The position numbers were made by a program, and so were the translations under genes. DNA of 64,000 nt, taken from NCBI RefSeq assembly GCF_032854445.1, contig NC_088303.1, positions 377,501-441,500 on the forward strand, in the 5' to 3' direction. The stretch comes from Liolophura sinensis. Taxonomy: Eukaryota > Mollusca > Polyplacophora > Chitonida > Chitonidae. Positions 13,184 through 25,525 of this stretch are shown piece after piece. Each line of letters opens with the position of its first letter. Position 1 is the first letter of the stretch. The notes under the pieces are model-generated. The model was given only the letters and a program-made list of their open reading frames with translations. It made no database searches and had not been told where the DNA came from.

Positions 13184-16100
13184 CAGTGTAAATAAAAGTA
13201 CCAATGACCAGTAATCATGCTTTGGCTCATTCCAGTTTGTGCTCACTGAGCTACAACATACATGGGAATGAATAAAAGAATATTTTAAAAAAATAATTCT
13301 TATTAGTGTCATACTTGAATATATTATAATTTGGCCACTTTTTCTTCATAACGCTACTACACTACACTTTGACAAAGTTTTTAGAACAATGTTATATATC
13401 GTGTTTTATTTTTAATCTAATCTCGTCTGATGTTTTTAAAGCTGAACCGTGTTGCACTTTATTTTCGCTGCACTGTGGAAAACTGTAGAACGGCCCTCTG
13501 TTTGCACAACAATGACTTTTATAATGATTTTATCCGATATTAGTCTGTCATTTCTATATAAAGTTATTGTATAGAAATTTCTTGCCAGCAGAAATATGTT
13601 TGGTGTTATCCTTTACGGGCGTTTACCTAACCGACATTAAGCCATACACTAAATGTGGGAATCTTTTTTAGATCCAGTTGCATGTCTCGGGCACCTATTT
13701 TCGCACTGTATTTAACTTTCCGCTGGGAAGGATCAGTATACTATCACATACCCGATTATTTACAACTAAAACACAGCTGAGCGTGGAGAAATTCGAGTGA
13801 TAAAAGCTGGGCTGAAAAAATGAAGGGCTGTATAAATTTAAGCACATGTCTGTTTACAGCATCGTGAGAATTGAGAAGGCATGAGTAATCTGTCCCTTCC
13901 ACTGCCCAGTGGTCAAACGTCACGAGCACGTGGGGTCAAGTAAAATGTATTTATCTGATCTGGGGCCGTCAGATCTCGGTCTCATCGGCAATGTGTGAAA
14001 ATTGTTGCCGTGTTTTTACAAAGCTTTCTCTCCGACCTTTATCGGGGACGGTTGGGGCTGGTTGCTGCACCGGACGAGTGACCAGGGCTGTATCCATACC
14101 GACCGTCTATACCCTGGCCCAAAGCTCGCTTAGACACCCTGTTGATTCCCTCAGTCCGTTAAGATTAACACGTGTGTGTTATTGTGTAATGCTAACACAG
14201 AACATTGGCGGATGGACGAGAGAGAGAGCGCTGTTTTTTGTGTACAATATCATGGAAGTGTGAAAAAATCCCCTTGTTCATATAGAGATATCAGGATAGG
14301 CTAACGATGCTGTGTTTACTCATAAGTTTTGAACTCAACCTTAAAGGTGGGTATTTTTAAAAACGACATATGGTGCGGGAAATTTTACAGCGGTCGCTTA
14401 AGGCCTTTAACATGTGCTTCTCCTTTAATATCGATGACCCTCGGGTGCTTAGATGAACAGTGGGTATGAAGTAGGTGTTAATAGACTGGTCAACAACTAC
14501 ACTGACCAGTGGAATGATATGGCGATCATAGGCCATCGGTAAATCCCTGTAACTGACCGACTAAACTGAACCCGCGTTAATGTTATCATTTCTATTTTAG
14601 TGTAGTTTTCATCCATAAAACTGAAAGCCATAGTAATTGAAATGTCGCACCGAGTATTAAACAAGAATCAAATAAATAAGTAAATAGATGATTTTAATTA
14701 TTTTGAATGATGGTAGGCCTAGTTCAAAATCATTTTACATAAATATAAAAAAAATCCAGAGTGGCATGTGCAGTAATCTGTGCCCTTCATGCATATAGAC
14801 CTGCATATAGACATGCATATAGATCTGCATATAGACCTGCATATAGACCTGCATATAGACATGAATATAGACCTGCATATAGACCTGCATATAGACATGA
14901 ATATAGACATATAGACAGGCAGTGTTCCGGGTAGACACATGTTTATTCTTGAATAACGGAAATTTTATTTTTATATCATACGCATCATGACCTTAAGACG
15001 AGAAAAACCATTTTCTGTAATAGAAAAAAAGGCATTTGCTAGAAATGCTTCAAAACATTTCAGCAAAACTGAAAGTTGTTTAACGTCTTATATAGATTAT
15101 GTAGATTATAACAATGTGTTATAGATATATAAGATGTTTGGCGATGTTGTTTATCTTTTGTGGCATCCGCTAAGGTTTAACACATTTGTGGCTGGTGTAT
15201 AGGCAACCAGATGTCCTCTAATAATAAAATCGTCATCTTATTATTGTATTATTCTTGTCTGAAATCATGTCAGCTCCTGAACTTTGTTCCTCATAAAGCG
15301 TGCAGCTGGGCAAGTCACGTGAACAGGTCATGTATACACCTATTGATGTTTTTTGTCGCCTTTTTCACCTGCCTAAATCTACTTAAGCATTAATTGCAAA
15401 TCTACCTGTGCCTGTCAACTAATGAACAAGAGGCACTGGTGTACACATTACTAAAGACACAAGCATATTTTTATTGCCATTGCGCTCTAAAAAAGGCACA
15501 TGACATGACGTCTACGTTCCTTCTGTTACTACTGTACAGCATATGCATGAATAACAGAAGCAGGTCATACTATTTAAGTTTTGGCGGTGTAATTTACCCA
15601 GAACAATTGTCATTTGGCTTTTCAGCAGTTACATCTAATATGATGAGGTACTCGAGCCGCTGATCCATTGGGGTTGTGGCGGATATGATACAGGGTTTCC
15701 CCAGGGTCTGTTCCAGGTATACAGAAGCAGCTGTTAAGACACGTGGATGCCCCGAGGCCTTCCCGGGCGCGCGCCCGCTTCGGCCAGTAATAATAGGCAA
15801 CTGAAAGGTCCTTAATAAAACTGTATGAGTCTTGTCCACAAGAAAATGCAAAAAAAAAATAATAACCTCTGAAATTCAATAGAAGTGTAAAAAAATCCGG
15901 AGGTGATGCTGATTTTACTGGGAGTGGGAATTGAAACTGTAAGCAAGATCGTAAACTTGTCTCTGCCAAAACTACTGATCACTTGCTAATTGTTTATGCA
16001 TTCCAATAGCAGCCAGTGAGAACATCACGTCCCGTTACGTCATGTTACACCATGCATGGGTTAGTCTGTTAACAAACACGGCCTCTGTTGTGAAGAGTCA

Positions 16101-16757
16101 TTAGCCGGGTTCATACCGCGCAGCGTCTTTGATCAGGGATTCATCCTCGCGGAACCCAACACTTTCTTAAACGTCTCCTGCATAGCGCCCATTCTATCAG
16201 GAACGGCGGGTGCAGACACCAGGGGTCGGACGCTGTGAATCCGTGGGTGCCGCGTACACACTATCCACATGTGCTTGATACGGCAAATTATCATATGACC
16301 ACATGCAGACGCTTGGGCGGCATGGTTCGTGTCTGGACACAAGCGTCCACGGTACAGCGAAGCGAATGAACACCTGAACGAAAGCCAGACGAATTCGGTA
16401 GCTATAATCAGACTCCACAGGTTTTAAGAAACATTCGATTACGTAACTAAATTGCCGACTACAATTAACATTGTTATGGGACAAGTGATCATCAAAGGAA
16501 CAACTTTGTCTGCTCCCGTTGGTGAACACCCATTCGATTATCATTATCTTAACTGCCCATACATCACTTATGGTCACATCTTCCCTGATGGCTCTCTCTG
16601 AATGTATAGACCAGTCTCTGGGAAACCTATTAATTCTCACGTAATTCTCAACTTCAATTAGCAGCATATATTTATATGGTAAATAAATTTTTAAATTGTA
16701 ATCGATTTTTGTTTTCTGCTGTTCGCATTTCATGTTTTGCATATGTTTTAATTATTC
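13184..16757. other. Intergenic, apart from the 12-bp array
   Basis: Contains the 12-bp array at 14.8 kb. No other feature is recognised; frames up to 115 codons lack domains. Confidence 0.45.
14790..14919. repeat. 12-bp minisatellite (ACCTGCATATAG)
   Basis: About 10 units with ACCTG/ACATG/AGATCTG variants; adjacent to an AT-rich stretch on the left. Confidence 0.9.
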
Positions 16758-16963
16758 GTGCTTTACCCATCTTAGGGTCAAGTCGGACATTCGTATAACA
16801 TTCGTTAATGTATAGGGCGTTGCTTCGTGCTTTATCCATCTTAGAGTCAAGTCGGACATTCATATAACATTCGTTCATGAATGGGGCGTTGCTTCGTGCT
16901 TTACCCATCTTAGCGTAAAGCCCGATATTCGTATAACATTCGTTCATGAACAGGGCGTTGCAA
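16758..16963. repeat. 69-bp tandem triplication
   Basis: Three units, each with CATCTTAGGGTCAAGTCGGA- and ATAACATTCGTTCATGAA-type stretches, located about 70 bases left of SINE copy 1. Confidence 0.85.
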
Positions 16964-17030
16964 GTTGACGATCGCAAGACCCATTTGCAAAACAACTTAA
17001 AACACCAGTTCCCAAAGGAGTATGTAAGAA

Positions 17031-17286
17031 GTTGGTCCGTTAGTGCGCTAGCGCAGCGTAATGATCCAGGAGCCTCTAACCAATGCGGTCGCTGTGAGTT
17101 CAAGTGCAGCTCATGGTGGCTTTCTCTCCAGCCGTACGTGGGAAGGTCTTGCAGCAACCTGCGGATGGTCGTGGGTTCCCCCGGGCTCTGTCCGGTTTCC
17201 ACCCACCATAATTTCGGCCGCCGTCGTATAAGTGAAATATTCTTGAGTACAGCGTAAAACTCCAATCAAATAAATAAATAAAAAAT
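17031..17286 (+). mobile_element. Core-bearing SINE, copy 1 (head slightly truncated)
   Basis: It runs from a decayed tRNA-like head (GTTAGTGCGCTAGCGC, then a B-box-like GCTGTGAGTTCAAG) through the conserved core (CTGCGGATGGTCGTGGGTT, then CCACCATAAT) to the tail AAAACTCCAATCAAATAAAT. The core/tail plan resembles the MetaSINE-type superfamily of invertebrates; that family name is tentative. A 30-bp minisatellite starts within about 15 bases of its A/T-rich tail. Confidence 0.75.
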
Positions 17287-17299
17287 AAGTACGTAAGAA

Positions 17300-17765
17300 A
17301 GGTGGTAAAATGTAAGGTAATAAGATAAAGCTGGTAAAATGTAAGATAGATAAGATAAAGCTGGTAAAATGTAAGATAGATAAGATAAAGCTGGTAAAAT
17401 GTAAGACAGATAAGATAAAGCTGGTAAAATGTAAGATAGATAAGATAAAGCTGGTAAAATGTAAGATAGATAAGATAAAGCTGGTAAAATGTAAGACAGA
17501 TAAAATAAAGCTGGTAAAATGTAAGATAGATAAGATAAAGCTGGTAAAATGTAAGACAGATAAGATAAAGCTGGTAAAATGTAAGATAGATAAGATAAAG
17601 CTGGTAAAATGTAAGACAGATAAGATAAAGCTGGTAAAATGTAAGATAGTTAAGATCAAGCAGGTAAAATGTAAGACAGATAAGATAAAGCTCGTAAAAT
17701 GTAAGACAGATAAAATAAAGCTGGTAAAATGTAAGACAGATAAGATTAAGCTGGTAAAATGTAAG
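17300..17765. repeat. 30-bp minisatellite, about 15 units
   Basis: Very regular units (GATAAAGCTGGTAAAATGTA followed by AGATAGATAA), so homogeneous that the array is probably young. It begins at the A/T tail of SINE copy 1. Confidence 0.95.
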
Positions 17766-18202
17766 AGCTCTCATTTGTTTGCTTTTTTCTTCAGTTATAT
17801 AAAATTAACTGAACACATAGTGAATTCCTGTAAATTTAATAGGAATTATTCAGCAAGGTTATATGTAAGCAGATAAGAAGTAGGAACAACAGCATGGGCC
17901 CCTTGCTGCCTGTTCCTCGAAAGGGTTGTTCACGTCTCAGCTGATCGGCTTTGACCAGCGAGGTCCCAGGCTCGAATCTAGCTTTCGCCTGGTTTGTTTG
18001 CGAATTTATCAAGGAGTTTGTGATGTGGGGAAGGTCGATGGAATACTGCGAGTTAATTCGGCTAATTTCTTCCATAAAGCTAACTGAAACATATAATTTA
18101 TATGGCGTACATACTGACTATATCAACGTTATTTGTTTATTAATTTTGTTGACTTTGCGTTCCATCTTTACAAGCGATGTAGCGTATGTAAAGTCGTAAA
18201 AG

Positions 18203-18282
18203 AGCCAGTGTGAGCAGGATTCGAACTCTCGACGTCAATCTTCGATAGACTTTGGTCTTAGTCCCTTATTCAGAGTACACTC
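18203..18282 (-). other. Degenerate tRNA-like sequence
   Basis: On the minus strand CGAGAGTTCGAATCCTGCTC looks like a T-arm/B-box followed by a 3' acceptor strand. The 5' part does not form a matching acceptor stem, so it is a tRNA-derived repeat remnant rather than a working tRNA gene. Confidence 0.25.
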
Positions 18283-18854
18283 GAGGATCATCTGCCCGTT
18301 GGTTGGTAGAAAGAATGACAGATTCCATTTTTCGCTAGGTGAAATTTTATTTATTTACTTCATCCACGTCGTACTCAAGATACTTTCATTTGGTGGAAAT
18401 CATGTTGTCATGTTGAGCAGTTGCGCCGCAACGACCCCGCGAGTGTCGCCGCTTGTTGTCAACAAGGGCCGACGAACAGTGAGTGCGGAGAAATCTATAT
18501 GTTCTCTGGCTTCAAAGAGCACTTCGTACGACCCAGGGATGGAAAGACAAGTACGTCATGAACGTTGATAAATAGGGGTTATACATGCAAAACAATACCA
18601 TACCATGAGCCTTTCTATAAGAGATCACGGTATTGTGAACACGGATGTCTCCATGTGTCCCCCACGGGTATGGTAGTTAGGCTCGACCTACTCCTTGTAT
18701 CGCGCAGTGAAACCCTGAATCGCACTGCGTTTTTGTCTATATGTGTACTATATCACAGAGCCACAGAGCCACTCTCCCCTCTAACGTACGTCTGCCACAA
18801 CATATCACAACTTATCTGTGCACCAGTGAACGACGACAGCCTAGCATGGCTGTA

Positions 18855-18937
18855 CCTTTGAACCACTGCGCCACCTTGCCATCGTGTCACTCTATCACTG
18901 TGTCACTGTGCCACTGTATCACTGTGTTACTGTGCCA
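18855..18937. repeat. Imperfect TGTGTCACTG repeat
   Basis: Short degenerate CACTGTGCCACTGTATCACTG-like tract. Confidence 0.7.
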
Positions 18938-21926
18938 CAAAATCAATCAAGACTCATCGGCACCAATGCATGACCGCCGAATGAGCGCGAGTGTTTCTGA
19001 CAAGGAGAGTTCCCTAGTATGTCACATGGGAAAAGTCGGGGTAAAAAGAACATATTCACTCACTTTTAAATCATAATTAATTCTGTTGAAAGCTATATCC
19101 AAAGCACAAAAAGGGAAAAAAGGGGGGTAATCCTTGGGAGATCTTAGCCTCACGCTTTGCGATCTTTAGTGTGTTACCAGGGTGATACGCGCGCCTTTTT
19201 CACCAGGTCACGCGCCCACACAAAGCGATAAGAGTCGTATATCAGAGTTTATCTGCCGTCACGTGAGCAGACTCTATCCACCTGCCCGGCGTCAGTGAAT
19301 ACACACATTTTCCTCCTGAAGGGCCCCCAGACTCTCCCTGTAGGCCATGCCTCACCTGTAAACACCTGACATCAAAGCCAGCAAATTTCACCTGGAGACA
19401 TTATTACGACATGGATTATGTGGATAATGACAAAACCTATTCTGCTTCCAAATGTTGAGATCTAACATGTTGCTGACTTGGTTTAGGATTAACGTGTATA
19501 CTTGTTATGACCCTGAGAAACGTTAGCTGCAGCAAGTTTGAATCTTTAAACAACGACAGAAAAATTACGTTACAGTAATGTTACATACATTTGTTGATAT
19601 TTACTTACTAACAGCTTCACAAGCAAAGATGGTGACATAAATAACAATACAGTTTTCAAAGCAGGTTGGTGCGTTTTATATATAAATATATGTCAAATTC
19701 TTTCAACTTCAACCGCAGAACTTTACTTAATGTAAACAATATGCAAGTTTGAGTTCCATTAACGCATGAAGACAGGACTGTAAAAATGTGGTAAGCTAAT
19801 GATCTAACAATAACGTAAAGTGGCATTTCCTGTCAATCAAAGAAAAGAATCGGGTGCCAACGTTAGAAGCATATGCAATGAAACATCATCACAACACATA
19901 GTTTGTATGTGATAAGCCTTGCCAAACAGGAAGACTCACCGGCGATTACTAATTTATAATTCTTCAGGGTAATAACTATCAAATGCAAATTAATCTTGAA
20001 ATTAAAAGTAGTTTTTTAAGTGGTAACTCCTCGTAATTAAATTAACGTACCTTAAGATGGGCCAGTCTTAGGTGCAGAGACATTACATATACGTGTGAAA
20101 TCGTCCCACTCAGTTCTATGACTAACAGTCAGACTTCAAGTTGGAGAAAATGTGACAATGAAGTAACTTCAGATGAAAAAATGTGGAAAGTAATTTGTAA
20201 ATATGATCGTCAATATTTTTGGGAAAGTCTCTTTAAGGAGAAAAGGACATTGGAAAATAATGTTTGTATTGTGGGTGTTTGAGGTGACCTCTTGGTAAAT
20301 GTCGTCTTTGCTTAATAAAGTCCTAAAAGCGGATGTGGCTCATGTCCAATAAATATGCATACATTGCTTTCTGACAAATATTTGAAACCAGTATTTTGAT
20401 CATATTTATAATATATTCCTAAATATTGTCATTATTTAGATTTTACGCGTGTATTTACCTGTTACTAGCAAATTTACATTGAAATAAATTTATTAGACAT
20501 GCATGACATCATAATATGGAACATCGTTATGCAAGAACCATATACCAACAGGTGATCCCAAATATCCACCGTACAAAATTTTTTCCGAGTGTTCTTTTCT
20601 CCGTAAAGAAACATTGAAAAAATATTTAAAACCATATTTACGAATTCCCTTTCACACATTTTCTTCTGAAATTTGCATCATCTTTATGTAATCTTCTCTT
20701 TTAAATGAAAGTGAATGTTTCAATAAATAAACATTATGTGAACGCTATATATGGGCCTATACGCTGTTCTTCTAGCCAGGCACAAAAATCTCTCGTGTAC
20801 GTGTTCAGCACATTTAGGTTTGTTTAACGTTCACTACTATGTGTGTGAGCAGTGGGGTGTACAACGGGCGTGTGAAATAAACGCTTTGTGGAGTGGCATA
20901 TTGACATGCCAGTTTATGTGCGTTACACCTTCACTAGTTGACAGGTAGATTAATGTTGATTACGGGTATTCTATACAGGTGAGCACAACAGTGACACCTG
21001 ACGATCTGTAGACAACTGAAATAAACAAGAAGTGTCTAATACGTAGTGCTATACCAGTTAGCGTTTGTACCAGTATACTCTGAGAAACAGGACACCTTTG
21101 ATACGTGTAGTCCATGCACCGCATATGTACTTATAAATATATAAAAATATGTATATAATATACGTTAGTATATGTATGTGTGTATAAGTATATGTATGAT
21201 ACATTTTGTCACTTATAATATATATCAGCTAAAAAATTTTACTTATTTCTTTTTTCACTTCAAGATACATAGGACTATGATTAACACGATTGTCTGGTAA
21301 AACAAACACCTCCCGTAAAACGCAGACAGAAATGAAGGATTTGCTTAGGTCTCTACATTTATAAGGATCTACAACTTGCGACTGATATGTACTCTGCAAG
21401 GTTATGGGCAAAACAACGTACTTTCTTGTTAAATACATTTTGTAATGGTTTTCATCATAACACAAGGTGACTGTTTCATTAAATGTGTAATATAAGACAT
21501 AATTTAAATGTTATATTCTTAGCACTATGTATATCCTCTTTTCAATTACAGCACTTTTATTTCACCTCTTCGATACACAGGCGACCGAAAGGTGTGGCTT
21601 GACTGATCAGACGTCGACTTCACTTGTTTGATGATTCCGACGTTCTACGTTAAACTGTTATGTTTCAGTGTGTTCTTATAAATTTTTATCAACCGCGGTT
21701 CTTCAAACCGTGGTTCAAGTTGTTCAAACACTCTGCTTTAAAAATTAGTGTAAACGTCCCACATTGGAGAATCAAAAACGGCCAAATGAAATGACTAAAT
21801 GAACCGAACTAAATCAGTCGTTGTTAAATGTTGAAGACTTTATTCTGAGTCTAAACTCAACAGCTTTGAAAACAGCTCGTTTGTAACTCATATGCTTTCC
21901 CTTATGTTACTTAAAGCGGGATATAG

Positions 21927-21948
21927 GGGTGGGGGTTGGGAGGGGGGC
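21927..21948 (+). other. G-quadruplex candidate
   Basis: Four runs of at least three G within 22 bases (GGGGTGGGGGTTGGGAGGGG). Confidence 0.55.
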
Positions 21949-22140
21949 TGCGTGGAGGCCCGATCCGCAGCTGATTTTTACTTTGAGGTAAACGCCGAAT
22001 TCACTTTGGTTTTGGAAATACAATGAAAGAAGGCAATATTTATAGTGTGGAACGAATTCTTGGTCTTTTTTGTAAGGATAGTAGCGGCTATTAAGAATAA
22101 GTGGGAAAAATGGCAAGTGAAACACCGTCTAGCATTCCTT

Positions 22141-22436
22141 GTACACTCCGAATACATCGGTCCCACTTGAGAAACAGCGGCAGTAAACATTGTCTCATCT
22201 ACCGAGGCGAGGAGCTAGGTACAAACCTTTGCTACTGCCGCTCTGTTGTACGGACAAACATGTAATTCACTTGGTGTCGCAGAGACATGGATACATGTAC
22301 ACTTCGAATACATAGGTCTCACTTGAGAAACAGCGGCAGTAAACATCTACCGAGGCGAGGTACAAACCTTTGCTACTGCCGCTCTGTTGTACGGATAAAC
22401 ATCTAATTCACTTGGTGTCGCAGAGACATGGATGAA
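22141..22436. repeat. Tandem duplication (156-bp and 140-bp units) with internal hairpins
   Basis: Unit 1 is 22141-22296 and unit 2 is 22297-22436; unit 2 lacks two short internal segments. Each unit carries AACAGCGGCAGTA and, about 40-60 bases later, TACTGCCGCTCTGTT, which can pair. Confidence 0.85.
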
Positions 22437-23694
22437 CACTAATGCGGGGCCCGCCTTTAACCCAACCCTTTGCTTTAACAACAGCAGCAATACCCGTGAA
22501 GCTGGTGCCTCGGTTGGATTCTGAGCACCGCTGGACCTATATTCAGATCATATGTTTGTTTGGTGAGGAGACAATTACACGAGGCTTTACGCAATATGGG
22601 CTTAAGTGTAATATAACCACTTATACACAACCCCTCCTGTGGCTGACATGTGCACTCATGTAGAATGAGCGATCGCGTTTCAGCACCTACACCCTGTTCT
22701 TAAGCCAATCCCAGCCCCCTGAGCCGGGTTTTCTGCTAGTGAGGGTAAGGTTACAGACTCCTGGGTCTGTCAACAGTGGCTGGTCAATCCCCATATGAAG
22801 GATCAACGATCAAACAAACAGGGATAAATAAAACACTCACCGCAGGCCTGCTTAACGATAACTGTTAATTAATGCCGGCATTAAATAATACCAGTAGTCA
22901 TTAATATGAGCTTAATGTTACCCAGAAAATATAGAACTATCTACACTGGTTACTTGTATTATCACTTCGAATCTCCGTACATTACGGGGAACTAGACCAC
23001 AAGCATTGTCGTATGAAACAGAAATAATATCAAAATTCTATTCCAGTTTAAATTTGTTAATTTCATTATTGTAAAATTTGGAATGATAACACTACAGTAA
23101 AATCACAGAACAAATATTAAAATCTTTACACGATGGCTAGCCTCTGTCTCGCTTGTTAGCATTCTCGTACCTTATACTCTTTTGAATATGAGGTATGAAA
23201 TGACAACAAATGTTACATTAAAGTGTATATAATGTTTGTGAAATAAAGGTCACAAGGGTGTCAACAACACTTATAGAAATATCCCTAAAATGTTACACGT
23301 CTATCCCCTTTGCATATCAAGGGGAAGAAAGCAATTCCAGAATTATGTGCTATAGGTGGAAATTTAAGTGGAACATTTACAATACAGAATAAAGTGATAA
23401 TTAATGAAGAATTTAGGCATGTGTGGAAAACGTTTTAAAACAAATAATGTAACAATGCTTATCGATGTTGTACAAACAAAGAATGTCCAAAGTTTTCTCG
23501 GAAGATCACGGAAAACAAGATCACTGAAATATAAGGTAGGCTTTGTAAACCATATAGCGTTGTTTACTGTTAGCAGTGATATGGCATCAAAATTTGTTCT
23601 AACATCAAATACCGGAATGTGGAGAAAGTAAGTTTAGGGCATATAATGACACAATATACATATAATGTATTTATTATTTTATTTATTATTTTCA
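22437..23694. other. Intergenic, nothing recognised
   Basis: AT-rich with short frames only. Confidence 0.45.
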
Positions 23695-23960
23695 TTATTT
23701 TATTTATTTATTTATTTGATTGCTGTTTTACGCCGTACTCAAGAATATTTCACTTGTACGACGGCGGCCAGCATTATGGTGGGTGGAAACCGGGCAGAGC
23801 CCGGGGGAAACCCACGATCATCTGCAGGCTGCTGAAAACCTTCCCACGTACGGCCTGAGAGGAAGCCAGCATGAGCTGGACTTGAACTCACAGCGACCGC
23901 ATTGGTGAGAGACTCCTGGGTCATTGCTAGCGCACTAACCAACTGAGCCGCGGAGGCCCC
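23695..23960 (-). mobile_element. Core-bearing SINE, copy 2 (near full length)
   Basis: This is the most complete copy. Read on the minus strand it begins GGGGGCCTCCGCGGCTCAGT (A-box region), then GCTGTGAGTTCAAGTCCAGC (B-box region), the core with GGGTTTCCCCCGGGCTCTGC, and ends TACTCAAGAATA-reversed sequence with a TAAATAAATAAA tail. At about 265 bp it can serve as the local reference for the other copies. Confidence 0.8.
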
Positions 23961-25073
23961 CCAATATACATAAAAATTCACGCTCACTTAACATAATGTT
24001 AACATTTTATGATACAGTCATATTTTTCCATGTTTTTGTGTGTCCATTTAATTCTCACTTTATCTGGGTTTTTTTGTCTAAGGATAATTTCACTTTGTCA
24101 GCAGAATGGAGTTGCCCAGTAATTAATAGGTCTACTTGTTAATGTAATATTAGTTATGTGTCGTGAAAACAAGACTTTCTAAAATCGAAACGTTTCAAAA
24201 AGTAACTAAAACCGTTTTGTGGTAGGTGCGGTACTATATCCAGACAGAATTGTGATGAAGTGTAACTCGGCTAATATGCTGTTTATTTTGGTCGGATACT
24301 TTGGGATTATGGTGATTATAGTTACAGTTAACAATGCGGTTCTACCTGTTACTATAACATAGAACAGGTCCGAATCAGGTAGGTATCCCATTTACCTGGA
24401 CGGCGATCAACAGGCAATATTGCTGATCATTGTGATTGATCCGTGTGGTGATCGATGATTAGTCTTCATTCAGATCAATAGTGCCACTTATTACCCATTG
24501 TATGCCGATCATAAGCACTTGTTGACTGTCAGACGTGTTTCTACAATCTCCCTCCCCACGCCTTTTGTTTGTCACTGCCTCCGTGCATAACCTCCGCCAA
24601 AACATGCCCATGGCATATTGTTACCCAGGTTTACCCCGGTTTTTTTTAGCTTGCGTCACTGTCATGGTTGTTACACTTGGCAATCACATGACCACAAACG
24701 GCGTTGTTGTGTTGGCATGTTTATGTCTGTTTTACCTAATGACAAAATTTCTCCCCCCTAAAAATTGTACATTGACGGTTAGGCCCTAATTGCTCACGGC
24801 AGTAGACTGGAGCCATTAAAGGATCTTCACCGTCTTCCAGGTAGTTTGTTTATTTGAAGGGAGAAACAGGCCGTGTTGTATTAATGCAAGCAACTGCACA
24901 TGGCTACATGGTTCCATTACACTCGTTAAGGATAAGTAAAATGCAGGCATAGATAAATGACCAGAAATCTTCACGTGGAATTTCTCTGGACAGTGAATAA
25001 TTTGTTTTCATCAGCGCAGCTTCGACTGACTTTCGCTCCTAAGGGACGCGCAGACGAGACGAAAGCTGACTGA
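23961..25073. other. Upstream flank of the Snail gene
   Basis: No gene seen. As proximal upstream DNA it may hold enhancers, but I cannot mark one from sequence alone. Confidence 0.4.
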
Positions 25074-25241
25074 CACCTGTTCAAGACGGTCCACGCTCAT
25101 TGGCTGCCACTAATACGATAGTGGGCGGGGCGAGGGGAAGATTAAGGCGATTCTTTGGAAGTCTTATCCATTCAGCGTTGAGGATTATCACCAAGAGCAT
25201 TCCGATTCGCTGGGCGTCGCGTGCTCGCCTGTCCGCACCTG
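25074..25241 (+). promoter_or_regulatory. Probable TATA-less core promoter of the Snail gene, with flanking E-boxes
   Basis: An inverted CCAAT box (ATTGG, 25099-25103) lies 19 bases before a perfect GC box (GGGCGGGGC, 25123-25131), about 400 bases upstream of the SNAG ATG. Snail-type E-boxes (CACCTG) flank them at 25074-25079 and 25236-25241. No TATA box is seen at a fitting distance. The interval 25140-25525 would be 5' UTR; it holds short upstream ATGs and a 74-codon open frame from 25100 with no recognisable domain. The elements are read directly; their use as a promoter is inferred from position. Confidence 0.5.
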
Positions 25242-25525
25242 ACTTATCGTTTCATTTATACCAACAGGAAAATATCAAGTCAGTTACTGTAAAATCTCGA
25301 CCCATTGCAACAGGAGTCAACTAACATCTTGTAGCAATAGCACACTCGACACTTTCTCTATCTCCTACAGGCATGGAGTTACTCCTCTTAAGTTGTCAGG
25401 CATAGCCGTCACTGTGTCTCATAGGACAGAACACGTGTTAACCCTCCGTCAGTTGTATTCAGCTTGCCACCCCTTGCTCGAAGCGGATCGCTGTTGTGTG
25501 TAGAGCAGCCTACACAACTGTCATA

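Larger units (their letters stand above)
17766..22140. other. Intergenic, mostly AT-rich
   Basis: Holds the tRNA-like remnant at 18.2 kb, a second B-box-like GGCTCGAATC near 17971, the CACTG repeat and an AT-rich TATATA stretch around 21130-21230. No gene recognised. Confidence 0.45.

Noticed and set aside
16197-16742. A 181-codon minus-strand frame outside the arrays
   Set aside because: No recognisable domain, no clear low-complexity explanation and no splice context. A frame of this size can occur by chance in 64 kb.
17100-17774. A 224-codon minus-strand frame made of LTFYQLYLI repeats
   Set aside because: It is a read-through of the 30-bp minisatellite into SINE copy 1.
18203-18282. A functional tRNA gene
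   Set aside because: There is a B-box-like arm but no matching acceptor stem or coherent cloverleaf.
25496-25525. An upstream in-frame ATG for the Snail protein (MCRAAYTTVI before MPRAF)
   Set aside because: SNAG works only at the extreme N terminus, so the start at 25526 is preferred.
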